DNA from: an uncultured Algibacter sp.
Lineage (GTDB): Bacteria; Bacteroidota; Bacteroidia; Flavobacteriales; Flavobacteriaceae
Length of the DNA stretch: 64,000 nt
Assembly (NCBI RefSeq): GCF_947487605.1
Contig: NZ_CANKXK010000006.1
Coordinates: 124,001 to 188,000, forward strand
Direction: 5' to 3'
The notes under the pieces were generated by a model. The model was given only the letters and a program-made list of their open reading frames with translations. It did no database searches and had not been told where the DNA came from. The position numbers were made by a program, and so were the translations under genes. Shown here piece by piece: positions 55,297-63,024 of the stretch; position 1 is the stretch's first letter; every line of letters starts with the position of its first letter.

Positions 55297-56439
55297 ATGA
55301 CAACTAAAACCGCAACTTTTAAACTAGATTCTATTCATGATGCCATTGATGATATTAGAAATGGTAAGGTCATTATTGTTGTAGATGATGAAAATCGTGA
55401 AAATGAAGGTGATTTTGTTGCTGCTGCCGATAAGGTTACACCAGAGATGATTAATTTTATGGCAAAGCATGGTCGTGGTCTAATTTGTGCACCTCTTACA
55501 GAAACTAGGTGTAAAGAATTAGAATTAAACATGATGGTTCGTAATAATACCGATCCTATGGAAACTGCTTTTACCGTTTCGGTAGATTTACGAGGTAACG
55601 GTGTTACTACGGGTATTTCGGCTAGTGATAGATCGAAAACCATTAAAGCTTTAATTGATTCTAATATTAAACCATTCGAATTAGCACGTCCAGGTCATAT
55701 TTTTCCGTTAGTAGCCAAAGAGGGTGGTGTTTTAAGACGTACAGGCCATACAGAGGCTGCCATAGATTTTGCTCGATTAGCAGGTTTAGAACCAGCAGGC
55801 GTTATTGTTGAAATTATGAATGAAGATGGCTCTATGGCGCGTTTACCAGAGCTATTTGAGGTTGCCAAAAAATTGAATTTAAAAATAGTTTCTATTGAAG
55901 ATTTAGTGGCATACAGAATGCAACATGACTCTTTAATTGAGAAAAAAGAAGATTTTGAAATAGAAACTCGCTTTGGAAGTTTTAGGTTACGTGCCTACAA
56001 ACAAACAACTAATAATCAAGTACATATTGCGCTTACAAAAGGACAATGGAAAGACAATGAGAAGGTACTTACCCGAATAAATTCTACTTTAATAAATAAT
56101 GATATTCTAGGTACACTAACCAATAATGTTGATAAGCAGTTAGAAGACATGTTTCAAGTAATAAATACGGAAGGCAAAGGTGCTATTATATTTATTAATC
56201 AGGAATCGCAGTCTATGAATATTTTAAAACGTCTAACTTATTTGAAAGAACACCAATCTACAAATAAAGTTATTAAAGCACCTCGTGTAAATATGGATTC
56301 TCGCGATTTTGGTATTGGCGCACAAATACTTCATGATCTCAATATTCATAAACTTCGATTACTTTCTAATGCAGAACAGACTAAACGTGTTGGTTTAATT
56401 GGTTATGGGTTAGAGATTGTTGACTACGTAAACTACTAA
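55297..56439 (+). CDS. ribB: 3,4-dihydroxy-2-butanone-4-phosphate synthase with degenerate GTP cyclohydrolase II half
   Basis: 380 aa. Residues about 10-205 are an intact DHBP synthase (DDENRENEGDFVAAADK, RTGHTEAAIDFARLAG), which makes a riboflavin precursor from ribulose 5-phosphate. The rest is a RibA-like domain (NMDSRDFGIGAQILHDLNIHKLRLLSN) that lacks the zinc-binding Cys triad; the region reads RINSTLINNDILGTLTNNVD. It is therefore unlikely to have GTP cyclohydrolase II activity. Start at ATG 55297 as supported by the promoter. Confidence 0.9.
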   Translation: MTTKTATFKLDSIHDAIDDIRNGKVIIVVDDENRENEGDFVAAADKVTPEMINFMAKHGRGLICAPLTETRCKELELNMMVRNNTDPMETAFTVSVDLRGNGVTTGISASDRSKTIKALIDSNIKPFELARPGHIFPLVAKEGGVLRRTGHTEAAIDFARLAGLEPAGVIVEIMNEDGSMARLPELFEVAKKLNLKIVSIEDLVAYRMQHDSLIEKKEDFEIETRFGSFRLRAYKQTTNNQVHIALTKGQWKDNEKVLTRINSTLINNDILGTLTNNVDKQLEDMFQVINTEGKGAIIFINQESQSMNILKRLTYLKEHQSTNKVIKAPRVNMDSRDFGIGAQILHDLNIHKLRLLSNAEQTKRVGLIGYGLEIVDYVNY

Positions 56440-56442
56440 TAA

Positions 56443-57636
56443 TTACAATACATTCTTTATAAGACGTGCCATTTTAGAAGCTCGATCCTTAACCTCTTGT
56501 TCTGTCCAAGAAAGTTTTATTAAGCATGATATATTCCTCGATATGTAGTAATCTGATTTTGAAAAATCTTTAGTTTTAAGATATTCTAATCCTTTTTTTA
56601 CTTCGGTAGAAATTGGATATAACGATTTTAAGTCTTTTAGATGGTGCCACTCTCTTATATAATGCCAATTGTTATTATAATAATTCCAAAACGCATCTAC
56701 TCCATTTTCTTTAAAAGTTTTTGATACTTTATTTACAGTTTCTAAATCGGGTAAAAAGAAATTTAAAAATGCACAACTTTCTACACCACCCTCTGGAACG
56801 GTTCTAAAAGTTACTTCTGGAATTTCTGCTAAGGCTTCTTTAATGATATTAAAGTTTCTTTTTTGAATTTCAAGAAAATCTTGCAAGCGTTTTACTTGTG
56901 CTAAGCCTACAGCTGCATGTAGCTCTGAAATACGAAAATTATACCCTAAAAATGGATGTGCTTCTGCGCCTCTATCGCTACCAATATGGTCGTGTCCGTG
57001 GTCGCTGTAATGGTCGGCATTTATATAATATGTTTTATTGTTTGTTATTACTGCACCGCCTTCTCCACAGGTTATTGTTTTTACAAAATCGAATGAGAAG
57101 CAACCTAGGTCGCCTATACTTCCTAAAGGCTTTCCTTTATACGTGCCACCAATGGCTTGACATGCGTCTTCAATAAGCAATATATTGTGTTTGTCTGCAA
57201 TGGTTTTTAAAGCATCCATATTTGCCATACTGCCACACATTTGCACTACCATGATGGCTTTTGTTTTTGATGTGATGGCATTTTCTACGGCTTCTGGATT
57301 TAAGCCTAGAGTATCATCTATATCTGCTAATACTGGTATTGCACCAAGCATCATAATGGCTTCAAAACTGGCAACAAATGTAAATGTTGGCATGATTACC
57401 TCATCTCCTGCTCCTACGCCTGCAGCTGCTAATGCTACAGATACTGCTGCTGTTCCGCTTGATACGAGTTGTACGTGTTTTGATTGAAAGGTGTTTTGTA
57501 ATTCTGATTCTAGTGCTTTGGCTTTCCAATGGCCGTTTCGCATACCATCGAAACCGTAGCGCATTAAAACACCATTGTCTAGTACATCGTTTACTTCTTT
57601 TCTTTCTAAGTCTCCAAATAATTCAAATCCTGGCAT
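56443..57636 (-). CDS. DegT/DnrJ/EryC1/StrS-family aminotransferase
   Basis: 397-aa PLP enzyme that aminates keto-sugars in surface-polysaccharide or antibiotic sugar pathways. The PLP Lys is in CFSFDFVKTITCGEGG (about 189). VSSGTAAVSVALAAAG, IEDACQAIGGTYKGKPLG and the His/Asp-rich NADHYSDHGHDHIGSD loop are present. The last is a long His-rich insert of a kind seen in several flavobacterial members. Neighbouring sugar-pathway genes are not in view. Converges with ribB. Confidence 0.88.
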   Translation of the reverse strand: MPGFELFGDLERKEVNDVLDNGVLMRYGFDGMRNGHWKAKALESELQNTFQSKHVQLVSSGTAAVSVALAAAGVGAGDEVIMPTFTFVASFEAIMMLGAIPVLADIDDTLGLNPEAVENAITSKTKAIMVVQMCGSMANMDALKTIADKHNILLIEDACQAIGGTYKGKPLGSIGDLGCFSFDFVKTITCGEGGAVITNNKTYYINADHYSDHGHDHIGSDRGAEAHPFLGYNFRISELHAAVGLAQVKRLQDFLEIQKRNFNIIKEALAEIPEVTFRTVPEGGVESCAFLNFFLPDLETVNKVSKTFKENGVDAFWNYYNNNWHYIREWHHLKDLKSLYPISTEVKKGLEYLKTKDFSKSDYYISRNISCLIKLSWTEQEVKDRASKMARLIKNVL

Positions 57637-57674
57637 ATTGTATGATCTTTAATATTAAAACGGACGCTGGCCCT

Positions 57675-57773
57675 GCGTTAGGGATTGAGGTATTGTTGAA
57701 GCTCTTTTTGTGTTGTTGCACCTATGCAACACAAAAAAGCGACTACCGAAAGCCCGACCCTTGGGTAACGCCC
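57675..57773. repeat. GCGTTA-bounded repeat B, copy 3 (inverted)
   Basis: Begins GCGTTAGGGATTGAGG and ends AGCCCGACCCTTGGGTAACGCCC, the inverse of the copies at 21750 and 27005. A strong inner hairpin TTTTTGTGTTG / CAACACAAAAA lies in the middle (about 57704-57738). Confidence 0.8.
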
Positions 57774-57781
57774 TAAATACT

Positions 57782-58411
57782 TTATAATTCTATTATTACT
57801 TCGTTTATGGATTTTCTAACTTTTTTAAAGCCTGCAAACATATCGTCTTTTGCTCTATACCCCACTGGCAGTAACAAAACAGATTTTAAACCTCTATCTT
57901 TAAGTTTTAAAATCTCATCGTACTTTTCGGGTATAAATCCTTCCATAGGACATGAGTCTATATTTTCTAAAGCGCAAACTGTCATTAAATTTCCTAAAGC
58001 TATATATGCTTGATTAAGAGACCATTTCTGCTGTTTTTCTATAGACTTGTTATCCATAATGTTAAGGAGGTTATTTTTGTAGGGTTCTAATATATCCTCT
58101 GGGGTCTCTCTTATAGCTTTTATATTATCGAAATAAGCATTGACATCTTGTTTACTAATAGCATCTTGTATACATATTATTAATAAATGTGAAGCTTCTA
58201 ACACTTGCTTCTGATTAAACGAATGTGAAACTAACTGCTCTCTTAACAACTCGTTTTCTATAACTAGTAATTTTATAGTTTGCAAACCAAAGGAGGTAGC
58301 TGTTAGATTAAATGCTTTTTTTAAAGTTAGTAACTTTTCTTTGGATAGCTTTTTATCAACATCAAACTTCTTGGTTGCGTAGCGCCATTCTAGCTTTTCG
58401 ATAATATTCAT
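57782..58411 (-). CDS. Nitroreductase family NAD(P)H-dependent oxidoreductase
   Basis: 209-aa FMN enzyme (NfsB/YfkO-like). RYATKKFDVDKKL gives FMN phosphate contacts at the N-terminus. TSFGLQTIKLLVIEN, QAYIALGNLMTVCALENIDSCPMEGF and LLPVGYRAKDDMF are family blocks. Reduces nitro compounds or quinones. Substrate not predictable. Confidence 0.88.
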   Translation of the reverse strand: MNIIEKLEWRYATKKFDVDKKLSKEKLLTLKKAFNLTATSFGLQTIKLLVIENELLREQLVSHSFNQKQVLEASHLLIICIQDAISKQDVNAYFDNIKAIRETPEDILEPYKNNLLNIMDNKSIEKQQKWSLNQAYIALGNLMTVCALENIDSCPMEGFIPEKYDEILKLKDRGLKSVLLLPVGYRAKDDMFAGFKKVRKSINEVIIEL

Positions 58412-58528
58412 AAATGTTTTAAAATTTATACAAAAATAAGATATGTATTATCTTTTTTGGCATATTGCGTGCGTAATTAATTTATTTGCAGCTTTTAAAA
58501 AAAATATAACTAAAAATTGATGCTTTTA

Positions 58529-58560
58529 TTTGAAAGAAATAAAAAAGGGTTCTATATTTG
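58529..58560 (+). promoter_or_regulatory. Promoter of tRNA-Ser, TTTG-N20-TATATTTG
   Basis: TTTG 58529-58532, 20 bases, TATATTTG 58553-58560. Textbook Bacteroidota sigma-A promoter about 70 bases before the tRNA. Confidence 0.75.
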
Positions 58561-58562
58561 CA

Positions 58563-58599
58563 CCCGCCTACGCAATGCCACAGGCATCACTTGGGCGGG
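58563..58599 (+). other. GC-rich hairpin in the tRNA leader
   Basis: CCCGCC (58563-58568) pairs with GGCGGG (58594-58599). Inside it, ATGCC (58575-58579) pairs with GGCAT (58583-58587). Unusually GC-rich for this genome. May guide 5' processing of the tRNA precursor or be a dispersed repeat. Confidence 0.5.
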
Positions 58600-58632
58600 C
58601 AAGCCCGTAAAAAGGCAAAAGCATAAGACACT

Positions 58633-58717
58633 GGAGAAATGGCAGAGTGGTCGAATGCGGCAGTCTTGAAAACTGTTGAGGGTCACACCTCCGGGGGTTC
58701 GAATCCCTCTTTCTCCG
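58633..58717 (+). tRNA. tRNA-Ser (anticodon UGA)
   Basis: 85-base tRNA. The acceptor stem GGAGAAA (58633-58639) pairs with TTTCTCC (58710-58716), with G as discriminator base. The anticodon loop CTTGAAA gives UGA, reading UCA-type serine codons. It has a long variable arm as expected for tRNA-Ser, and the T-loop is in GGGGGTTCGAATCCC. CCA is not encoded. It is the probable integration site of the element to the right. Confidence 0.96.
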
Positions 58718-58751
58718 CAAGAAAAGTTGTCAAAAGACACTTTAAAAGTCA

Positions 58752-58786
58752 AAACCCTTTAAACACTACGTTTAGAGGGTTTTTTG
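58752..58786 (+). terminator. Terminator after tRNA-Ser
   Basis: AAACCCTTTAAAC (58752-58764) pairs with GTTTAGAGGGTTT (58770-58782) with one wobble pair, followed by T residues. Confidence 0.75.
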
Positions 58787-58827
58787 TTTTTGGTATATAT
58801 TCAAAATACACATTATATATCAAAGTT

Positions 58828-58875
58828 AGGTTACCCTATAGGTTACCCTACTAAATGAAAAATATATAGGGTAAC
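58828..58875. repeat. AGGTTACCCTA direct and inverted repeats
   Basis: AGGTTACCCTA occurs at 58828-58838 and 58840-58850 (12-base period), and the core inverted as TAGGGTAAC at 58867-58875. Between the tRNA and the integrase gene, where arm-type integrase or excisionase sites of integrative elements lie. Confidence 0.6.
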
Positions 58876-58876
58876 T

Positions 58877-58912
58877 AAATTCTAGGGAATGCTAGGGAGT
58901 CCCTAGCTATAC
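58877..58912. repeat. 36-bp repeat C, copy 1 (before integrase)
   Basis: Contains the palindrome GCTAGGGA-G-TCCCTAGC (58891-58907). 35 of 36 bases match 61191-61226. It ends 45 bases before the integrase ATG. A TTTG-ending box (58927-58934) begins exactly 50 bases after the start of the repeat. Confidence 0.8.
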
Positions 58913-58957
58913 TTGAGTTTTACTAAGACTTTTGTCAAACATTAAATTAGTAAAACT

Positions 58958-60178
58958 ATGATTAAAACTTATTTCTTCATTAAAACAGACAAGCGAAACA
59001 GTAAAGGAGAATCTCCTATTTATGCAAAAATTGAATTACAGGGAAAAACCTCAACATTAAGTACTGGTAAATATATTACTAAAGACCGTTGGGATGTAAC
59101 AAATAAGTTAAAAAATACATTACGTGTTACAAGTGAAAAAAATTGCAAAACAACTTTAAATATTATTGAATCTAAAATTGAAAGTATCTATCTAGAACTA
59201 GTAAAAGTCAATTCTAACGTTACCCTGAACGACATAAAAAACCAACTTAGTGGTAAAAAACCAAAATCTACCAAAATTGATATTATTAAATTATTTGAAA
59301 ATCATAATAACTATTTTAAAAGAAAATTTGAAGCTGGAGAACGCTCTAAAGCATCTCTTCAAAAATATAATAGAGCAAAAGGTTTATTATACAATTTCAT
59401 TAGCCTAAAACACAGAAAAACGAGTTTTAATGTAGTGGATATTGACAATACCTTTGTATATGAATTAGAATCTTTCTTAAAATATGAATCTACTTTTAAA
59501 AGTAAAATTGGTATAAATCATAATTCTGTTGTAAAATATTTTCAATGTTTTAAAACAGTCTGCAACTATGGTATAAAAAGAAATATAATTTCTAAAAATC
59601 CGTTTTTAAGTTACGATGAAAAACTAATAATAAAAGAAGCTATTTTTCTTACACAGGATGAACTTCATAGAATCGAAAAGAAAACTTTTAGCACTGAACG
59701 ATTAAACAGAGTAAAAGATATTTTTCTATTCTCTTGCTTTACTAGCTACGCCCCTATTGACATTAAAAATTTAACTAAAAGTAATTTGATAAAAGATAAT
59801 GATGGTGATTATTGGATTAAAACCAACAGAGCAAAAACAACCATTAAATCTAATGTACCTTTATTACCACCAGTTTTAAAAATAATTGATAAATATTCAG
59901 ATTTGGAAGGTGACAAACTATTACCTAATATCAGCAATCAGAAAATAAACGAATATCTAAAAGAAATTGCAGACCTATGTAATATTGAAAAAAAGCTAAC
60001 ACATTATGTAGCTAGACATACGTTTGCCACTACTGTAACGCTTGGAAATGGAGTTGCTATTGAAAACGTATCTTCTATGATGGGACATACTCGAATAACC
60101 ATGACCCAACACTACGCTAAAGTTCTTGATTCAAATATTAAAAATGATATGAAAAAACCTAAATCAAAATACGCATAG
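58958..60178 (+). CDS. Tyrosine recombinase (site-specific integrase)
   Basis: 406 aa. An Arm-type N-terminal domain (about 1-85) and a SAM-like core-binding domain (about 105-210) precede the catalytic domain (about 225-400). The box II segment is THYVARHTFAT (about 348-358), followed by GHTRITMTQHYAKV with the nucleophilic Tyr near 387. The position of the first catalytic Arg reads CFTSYAPIDIKNL, without Arg, as in CTnDOT-type integrases. The His of HxxR is Tyr. Located just after tRNA-Ser, it probably integrated the element there. Confidence 0.88.
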   Translation: MIKTYFFIKTDKRNSKGESPIYAKIELQGKTSTLSTGKYITKDRWDVTNKLKNTLRVTSEKNCKTTLNIIESKIESIYLELVKVNSNVTLNDIKNQLSGKKPKSTKIDIIKLFENHNNYFKRKFEAGERSKASLQKYNRAKGLLYNFISLKHRKTSFNVVDIDNTFVYELESFLKYESTFKSKIGINHNSVVKYFQCFKTVCNYGIKRNIISKNPFLSYDEKLIIKEAIFLTQDELHRIEKKTFSTERLNRVKDIFLFSCFTSYAPIDIKNLTKSNLIKDNDGDYWIKTNRAKTTIKSNVPLLPPVLKIIDKYSDLEGDKLLPNISNQKINEYLKEIADLCNIEKKLTHYVARHTFATTVTLGNGVAIENVSSMMGHTRITMTQHYAKVLDSNIKNDMKKPKSKYA

Positions 60179-60216
60179 TTTTTTATCTTTATTGGCTAAT
60201 TTAATTTTTAGATTCT

Positions 60217-61191
60217 ATGAGAGAAATTGCAGAGGTTGCAAAAATAATACGTGATACAATTGAGCTAAGAATTGAATATAATGGTGTAGTTCAAAATTTT
60301 ACGTATCAAGGTAATTGGGTTAATGAAATACAAAAAACTTATTTCGATAAAACAGTTTCTTTAGTTGTAAAGCAGATTGATGAAATTCTAGATTATGACA
60401 ATCCTAAACACATTGACTATGTTAAAGGGATATCTAATAAATTAAAAAGAAAACTAATCGACATTAATACTTTAAAGACTGATAATTTAGAGAATTTAGA
60501 TTATCAAATTTACGATTGGGATATGTCTTTAGTATATCCTGTAAATCCACCTAAAGAAAAGACAAAGGAGTTATGGATAAATTCTATATCTGGAAAAGAC
60601 GATAGATACGAATATGTTTTGCAGATAATTGCTGGTTTTTTTGACATTGATTATGATAATCCAGTCACGCATAACCAAGAAGAACTTAATTTATATTTAT
60701 TTGAAAAACACTCTGTAAAAAAGGATGACTTACAACTTATTTACGCTAAAGCCCATCTGGCTTATATAATAGAATTACATAGGATTCTGATATTTTCATT
60801 ACATCAAAAATTTCAAACAATAATTGAGTTTATTGAGGAATTGGAACAATTTAAAGGAGATTATCTACCACAAGAAAACACTAGCAAAAAAGGTAAACTT
60901 TACTACAAAGGAGCAAAATATGAACTCGCTTTTTTGTTTAATTTCTTGTATGACTATGATTATGTTATAGGCAGTACTAGAGAGAGTGATTCTATAAGGT
61001 ACATTAAACACTTTATAAATGAAAGTGAAATGTATTTTTTCAAAGGCAAAGAACCCATAAAAGTAGCGGGAATAGTTAATGATTTCGGACGTATAGGAAA
61101 TGGTGAAGGTCACGTGGAGAAAGAAATAAAGTTTACCGAAAAACTAATAGAAAATCTTGAAAAACGCCTTGATGAACTAAATGATATGTAA
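60217..61191 (+). CDS. 324-aa protein of the integrated element, function unknown
   Basis: Soluble, Glu/Lys/Tyr-rich protein in two parts. The N-terminal half (about 1-120) is followed by a helical middle (KDDLQLIYAKAHLAYIIELHRILIFSLHQKF). The C-terminal part (KGKLYYKGAKYELAFLFNFLYDYDYV ... RYIKHFINESEMYFFKG) vaguely recalls the end of RteC-type element regulators. That link is weak and unverified. It lies 38 bases after the integrase stop and just before the second 36-bp repeat. Confidence 0.6.
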   Translation: MREIAEVAKIIRDTIELRIEYNGVVQNFTYQGNWVNEIQKTYFDKTVSLVVKQIDEILDYDNPKHIDYVKGISNKLKRKLIDINTLKTDNLENLDYQIYDWDMSLVYPVNPPKEKTKELWINSISGKDDRYEYVLQIIAGFFDIDYDNPVTHNQEELNLYLFEKHSVKKDDLQLIYAKAHLAYIIELHRILIFSLHQKFQTIIEFIEELEQFKGDYLPQENTSKKGKLYYKGAKYELAFLFNFLYDYDYVIGSTRESDSIRYIKHFINESEMYFFKGKEPIKVAGIVNDFGRIGNGEGHVEKEIKFTEKLIENLEKRLDELNDM

Positions 61192-61226
61192 AATTCTAGG
61201 GAATGCTAGGGAGACCCTAGCTATAC
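61191..61226. repeat. 36-bp repeat C, copy 2 (before HTH gene)
   Basis: Same 36 bases as 58877-58912 with one change (T to A in the palindrome centre, 61214). It ends 50 bases before the HTH ATG. The TTTG-ending box (61241-61248) again begins exactly 50 bases after the start of the repeat. Confidence 0.8.
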
Positions 61227-61276
61227 CTAGATAAAACCCAAAAATTTGCATCATAATAATTTAAAAAACTATAATT

Positions 61277-61576
61277 ATGATGACACAAGAATCACAGATT
61301 TCAATTATTCCATTTGGAGAGCTTAAAAAGCTTTTACTTCCATTACATAACAAGTTAGCTCAACTTGAATCAAAACTTGATAAAACAAGCTCTAAACCAT
61401 TAAAAAAGTACTACCGTAACAAAGAACTAAAGTTGCATTTTGGTTTATCACAAAATACTATAATTAAATATAGAAATAATGGTCAAATTCCATTTACTAC
61501 AATTGGAGATGTTTATTTATACCCTGTTAAGGAAATAGATGAAATTTTATCTAAAAACCTTCAGTCCTACGGTTGA
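61277..61576 (+). CDS. Excisionase-like helix-turn-helix protein
   Basis: 99 aa. A short coiled N-terminus (ELKKLLLPLHNKLAQLESKL) is followed by a MerR/excisionase-type HTH (KYYRNKELKLHFGLSQNTIIKYRNNGQIPFTTIGDVYLYPVKEIDEIL, about 45-93). Such proteins act as excisionases or regulators in Bacteroidota elements. It may itself bind the 36-bp repeat in front of its gene and the integrase gene. Confidence 0.8.
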   Translation: MMTQESQISIIPFGELKKLLLPLHNKLAQLESKLDKTSSKPLKKYYRNKELKLHFGLSQNTIIKYRNNGQIPFTTIGDVYLYPVKEIDEILSKNLQSYG

Positions 61577-61763
61577 GATTAGAATTTTTAAAATTAAAAT
61601 TGAAACACCTCGAAGAGGAAACCTATTAATAGTTCTTTTAGTCTAATAATAAGTTTTATCTAATAATTTATATAGTATAATACAGGTCTATTCAGAAGTA
61701 CTTCAACTTGTAATCTACAAATTTGAACTATACTGTTTTAGATATAACAATTAATAAAATACA
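61577..61763. other. Intergenic region, mostly featureless
   Basis: A/T-rich with a short CCTC-gaa-GAGG hairpin (about 61608-61618). No gene seen. Confidence 0.5.
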
Positions 61764-62237
61764 ATGCCAGAAAATAAAAAGAATTACGACCACCAGTTTA
61801 CCAAGATTTACAAAAAAGTAAAATCGGCAAAAAACTTAAGTGAATTAGAAAAGCTTATTTTATCAGAAATTATAAGCTACCAAATGCACGGACGCTATTT
61901 CTATATGACTAATGACAGTTTAAGTTTAGAGTTTGGATGTAGCCCTAAAAGAATACAAACAGCAATTTCAAACCTAAATCCCATACTTCATAAGGAACAT
62001 TATTATCCAGTACCACCAGAGGGTGGAAGACCAAAAAAACGAAGAAAACTATTGGTTAAAAATTTAGTTGGAATAATACCTCAAAAAGTACTACTAGAAA
62101 TGAATATTGATATTGAAGAATTTAAAACTATAGAAGATTTTATAAAATGGGCAAAACTCACATTGGTAACAAGTGAATTAATAACAGCTTTCTTGGAACT
62201 AAACCCTATTATTGAAAAAAAACTGGGGAAAATTTAA
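61764..62237 (+). CDS. Winged-helix protein of the integrated element
   Basis: 157 aa. An N-terminal winged-helix region (about 25-85; LSELEKLILSEIISYQMHGR, then SLSLEFGCSPKRIQTAISNLN) and an EEGGRPKKRRKL-like basic wing are followed by a helical C-terminus. It resembles helix-turn-helix / replication-initiation-type wHTH proteins of mobile elements. Exact role unknown. Confidence 0.6.
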   Translation: MPENKKNYDHQFTKIYKKVKSAKNLSELEKLILSEIISYQMHGRYFYMTNDSLSLEFGCSPKRIQTAISNLNPILHKEHYYPVPPEGGRPKKRRKLLVKNLVGIIPQKVLLEMNIDIEEFKTIEDFIKWAKLTLVTSELITAFLELNPIIEKKLGKI

Positions 62238-62425
62238 AATATTCTATAAATGACACTAACCCAATTTATGAATATCACTGATTTTAGTACCATAAAAGCT
62301 AATAAATCATTATTGCAGGTTCTCTTTACCCGTACATAGAATTTTATAAAAATAAAATTAAGCAATCAAATGTCATGCAATAAGGCTTTATAAACCAGTA
62401 TGTTGAGAGAAAGGTAACGGGTAAA
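62238..62425. other. Intergenic region with a distant inverted repeat
   Basis: TTTACCCGT (62325-62333) and ACGGGTAAA (62417-62425) form a 9-bp inverted pair 83 bases apart. No gene seen. Confidence 0.4.
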
Positions 62426-62644
62426 TCAATCCCCAAATTGTAATTCCAAGCGTTCTGGAGAAGTTAAATACTCAACTTCGTTTAAATAGGCTAATATATT
62501 ATTCCTCTTCAAATAATTATATTCTTGTACTAATGAATAGTTGGAATAATCAGAAGCTTCTTCATAGTTTAAACTAATATAATTTATTAATTGTTGTTTT
62601 AATAATGGCATATACTCTATTGTTGTTTCGTTTACTTCTATCAT
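62426..62644 (-). CDS. 72-aa small acidic protein, element-borne
   Basis: Begins MIEVNETTIEYMPLLKQQLI and is helical, acidic and Tyr-rich (NYEEASDYSNYSLVQEYNYLKRN). Start at ATG 62644 leaves a 10-base gap after the HTH gene's stop; the upstream ATG at 62683 would overlap it. Probably co-transcribed with the HTH gene. Function unknown. Confidence 0.5.
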   Translation of the reverse strand: MIEVNETTIEYMPLLKQQLINYISLNYEEASDYSNYSLVQEYNYLKRNNILAYLNEVEYLTSPERLELQFGD

Positions 62645-62654
62645 AATTTTAATT

Positions 62655-62858
62655 TTATTCTTGATTATTTCTTTTTGGCGCAAAATATTTCAACAAGCTA
62701 TTGTGTATTCTCCACTTTTTATTTTGCTTGGATAATAGTAATGGTTGCCCTTTATATTTCTTCTTCAGTTCTACCAAACGGTAGCGAAGTGTACGCTCTG
62801 AGATGTCACATATTTGCATAACCTCAGCACTTGAATAATAGGTTTTAATCTTTTTCAT
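62655..62858 (-). CDS. Small helix-turn-helix protein, element-borne
   Basis: 67 aa. The HTH is YYSSAEVMQICDISERTLRYRLVELKKKY (about 6-34), followed by a basic segment (LLLSKQNKKWRIHNSLLKYFAPKR). MerR/excisionase-like fold. Start ATG 62858 (MKKIKTYYSS) rather than 62885. Likely regulator of this part of the element. Confidence 0.6.
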   Translation of the reverse strand: MKKIKTYYSSAEVMQICDISERTLRYRLVELKKKYKGQPLLLSKQNKKWRIHNSLLKYFAPKRNNQE

Positions 62859-63024
62859 AATATTGCTTTTACATATAAATAGCACGTGAAATAAAAAAGT
62901 TCAGAAATATTTCATGAAGAAGTAAATTTTCCTGAATAGTCCTAAATTTTAACTATTATTGTAATAGAATTTTTCTCTCAAGAATATTAATAGCACTTTT
63001 AAAAACTTATTAAAACATATTCTT

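Noticed and set aside
57432-57776. Plus-strand reading frame over the start of the aminotransferase gene and repeat B
   Set aside because: Antisense to a real gene and partly encoded by a repeat; no promoter and no sensible protein.
58552-58752. Minus-strand reading frame across tRNA-Ser
   Set aside because: It covers the tRNA and its leader hairpin and has no family resemblance.
58639-58854. Plus-strand reading frame starting inside tRNA-Ser
   Set aside because: Derived from tRNA, its terminator and the arm-like repeats.
58877-61226. 36-bp repeats as attachment sites of a small cassette
   Set aside because: Their equal spacing to a TTTG box and start codons fits regulatory sites better, and the tRNA 3' end is the more usual attachment site. 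Not excluded completely.
62325-62425. Distant TTTACCCGT/ACGGGTAAA pair as a structured RNA
   Set aside because: Only 9 bp pair over 83 bases with no supporting inner stems; likely chance or a weak regulatory pair.
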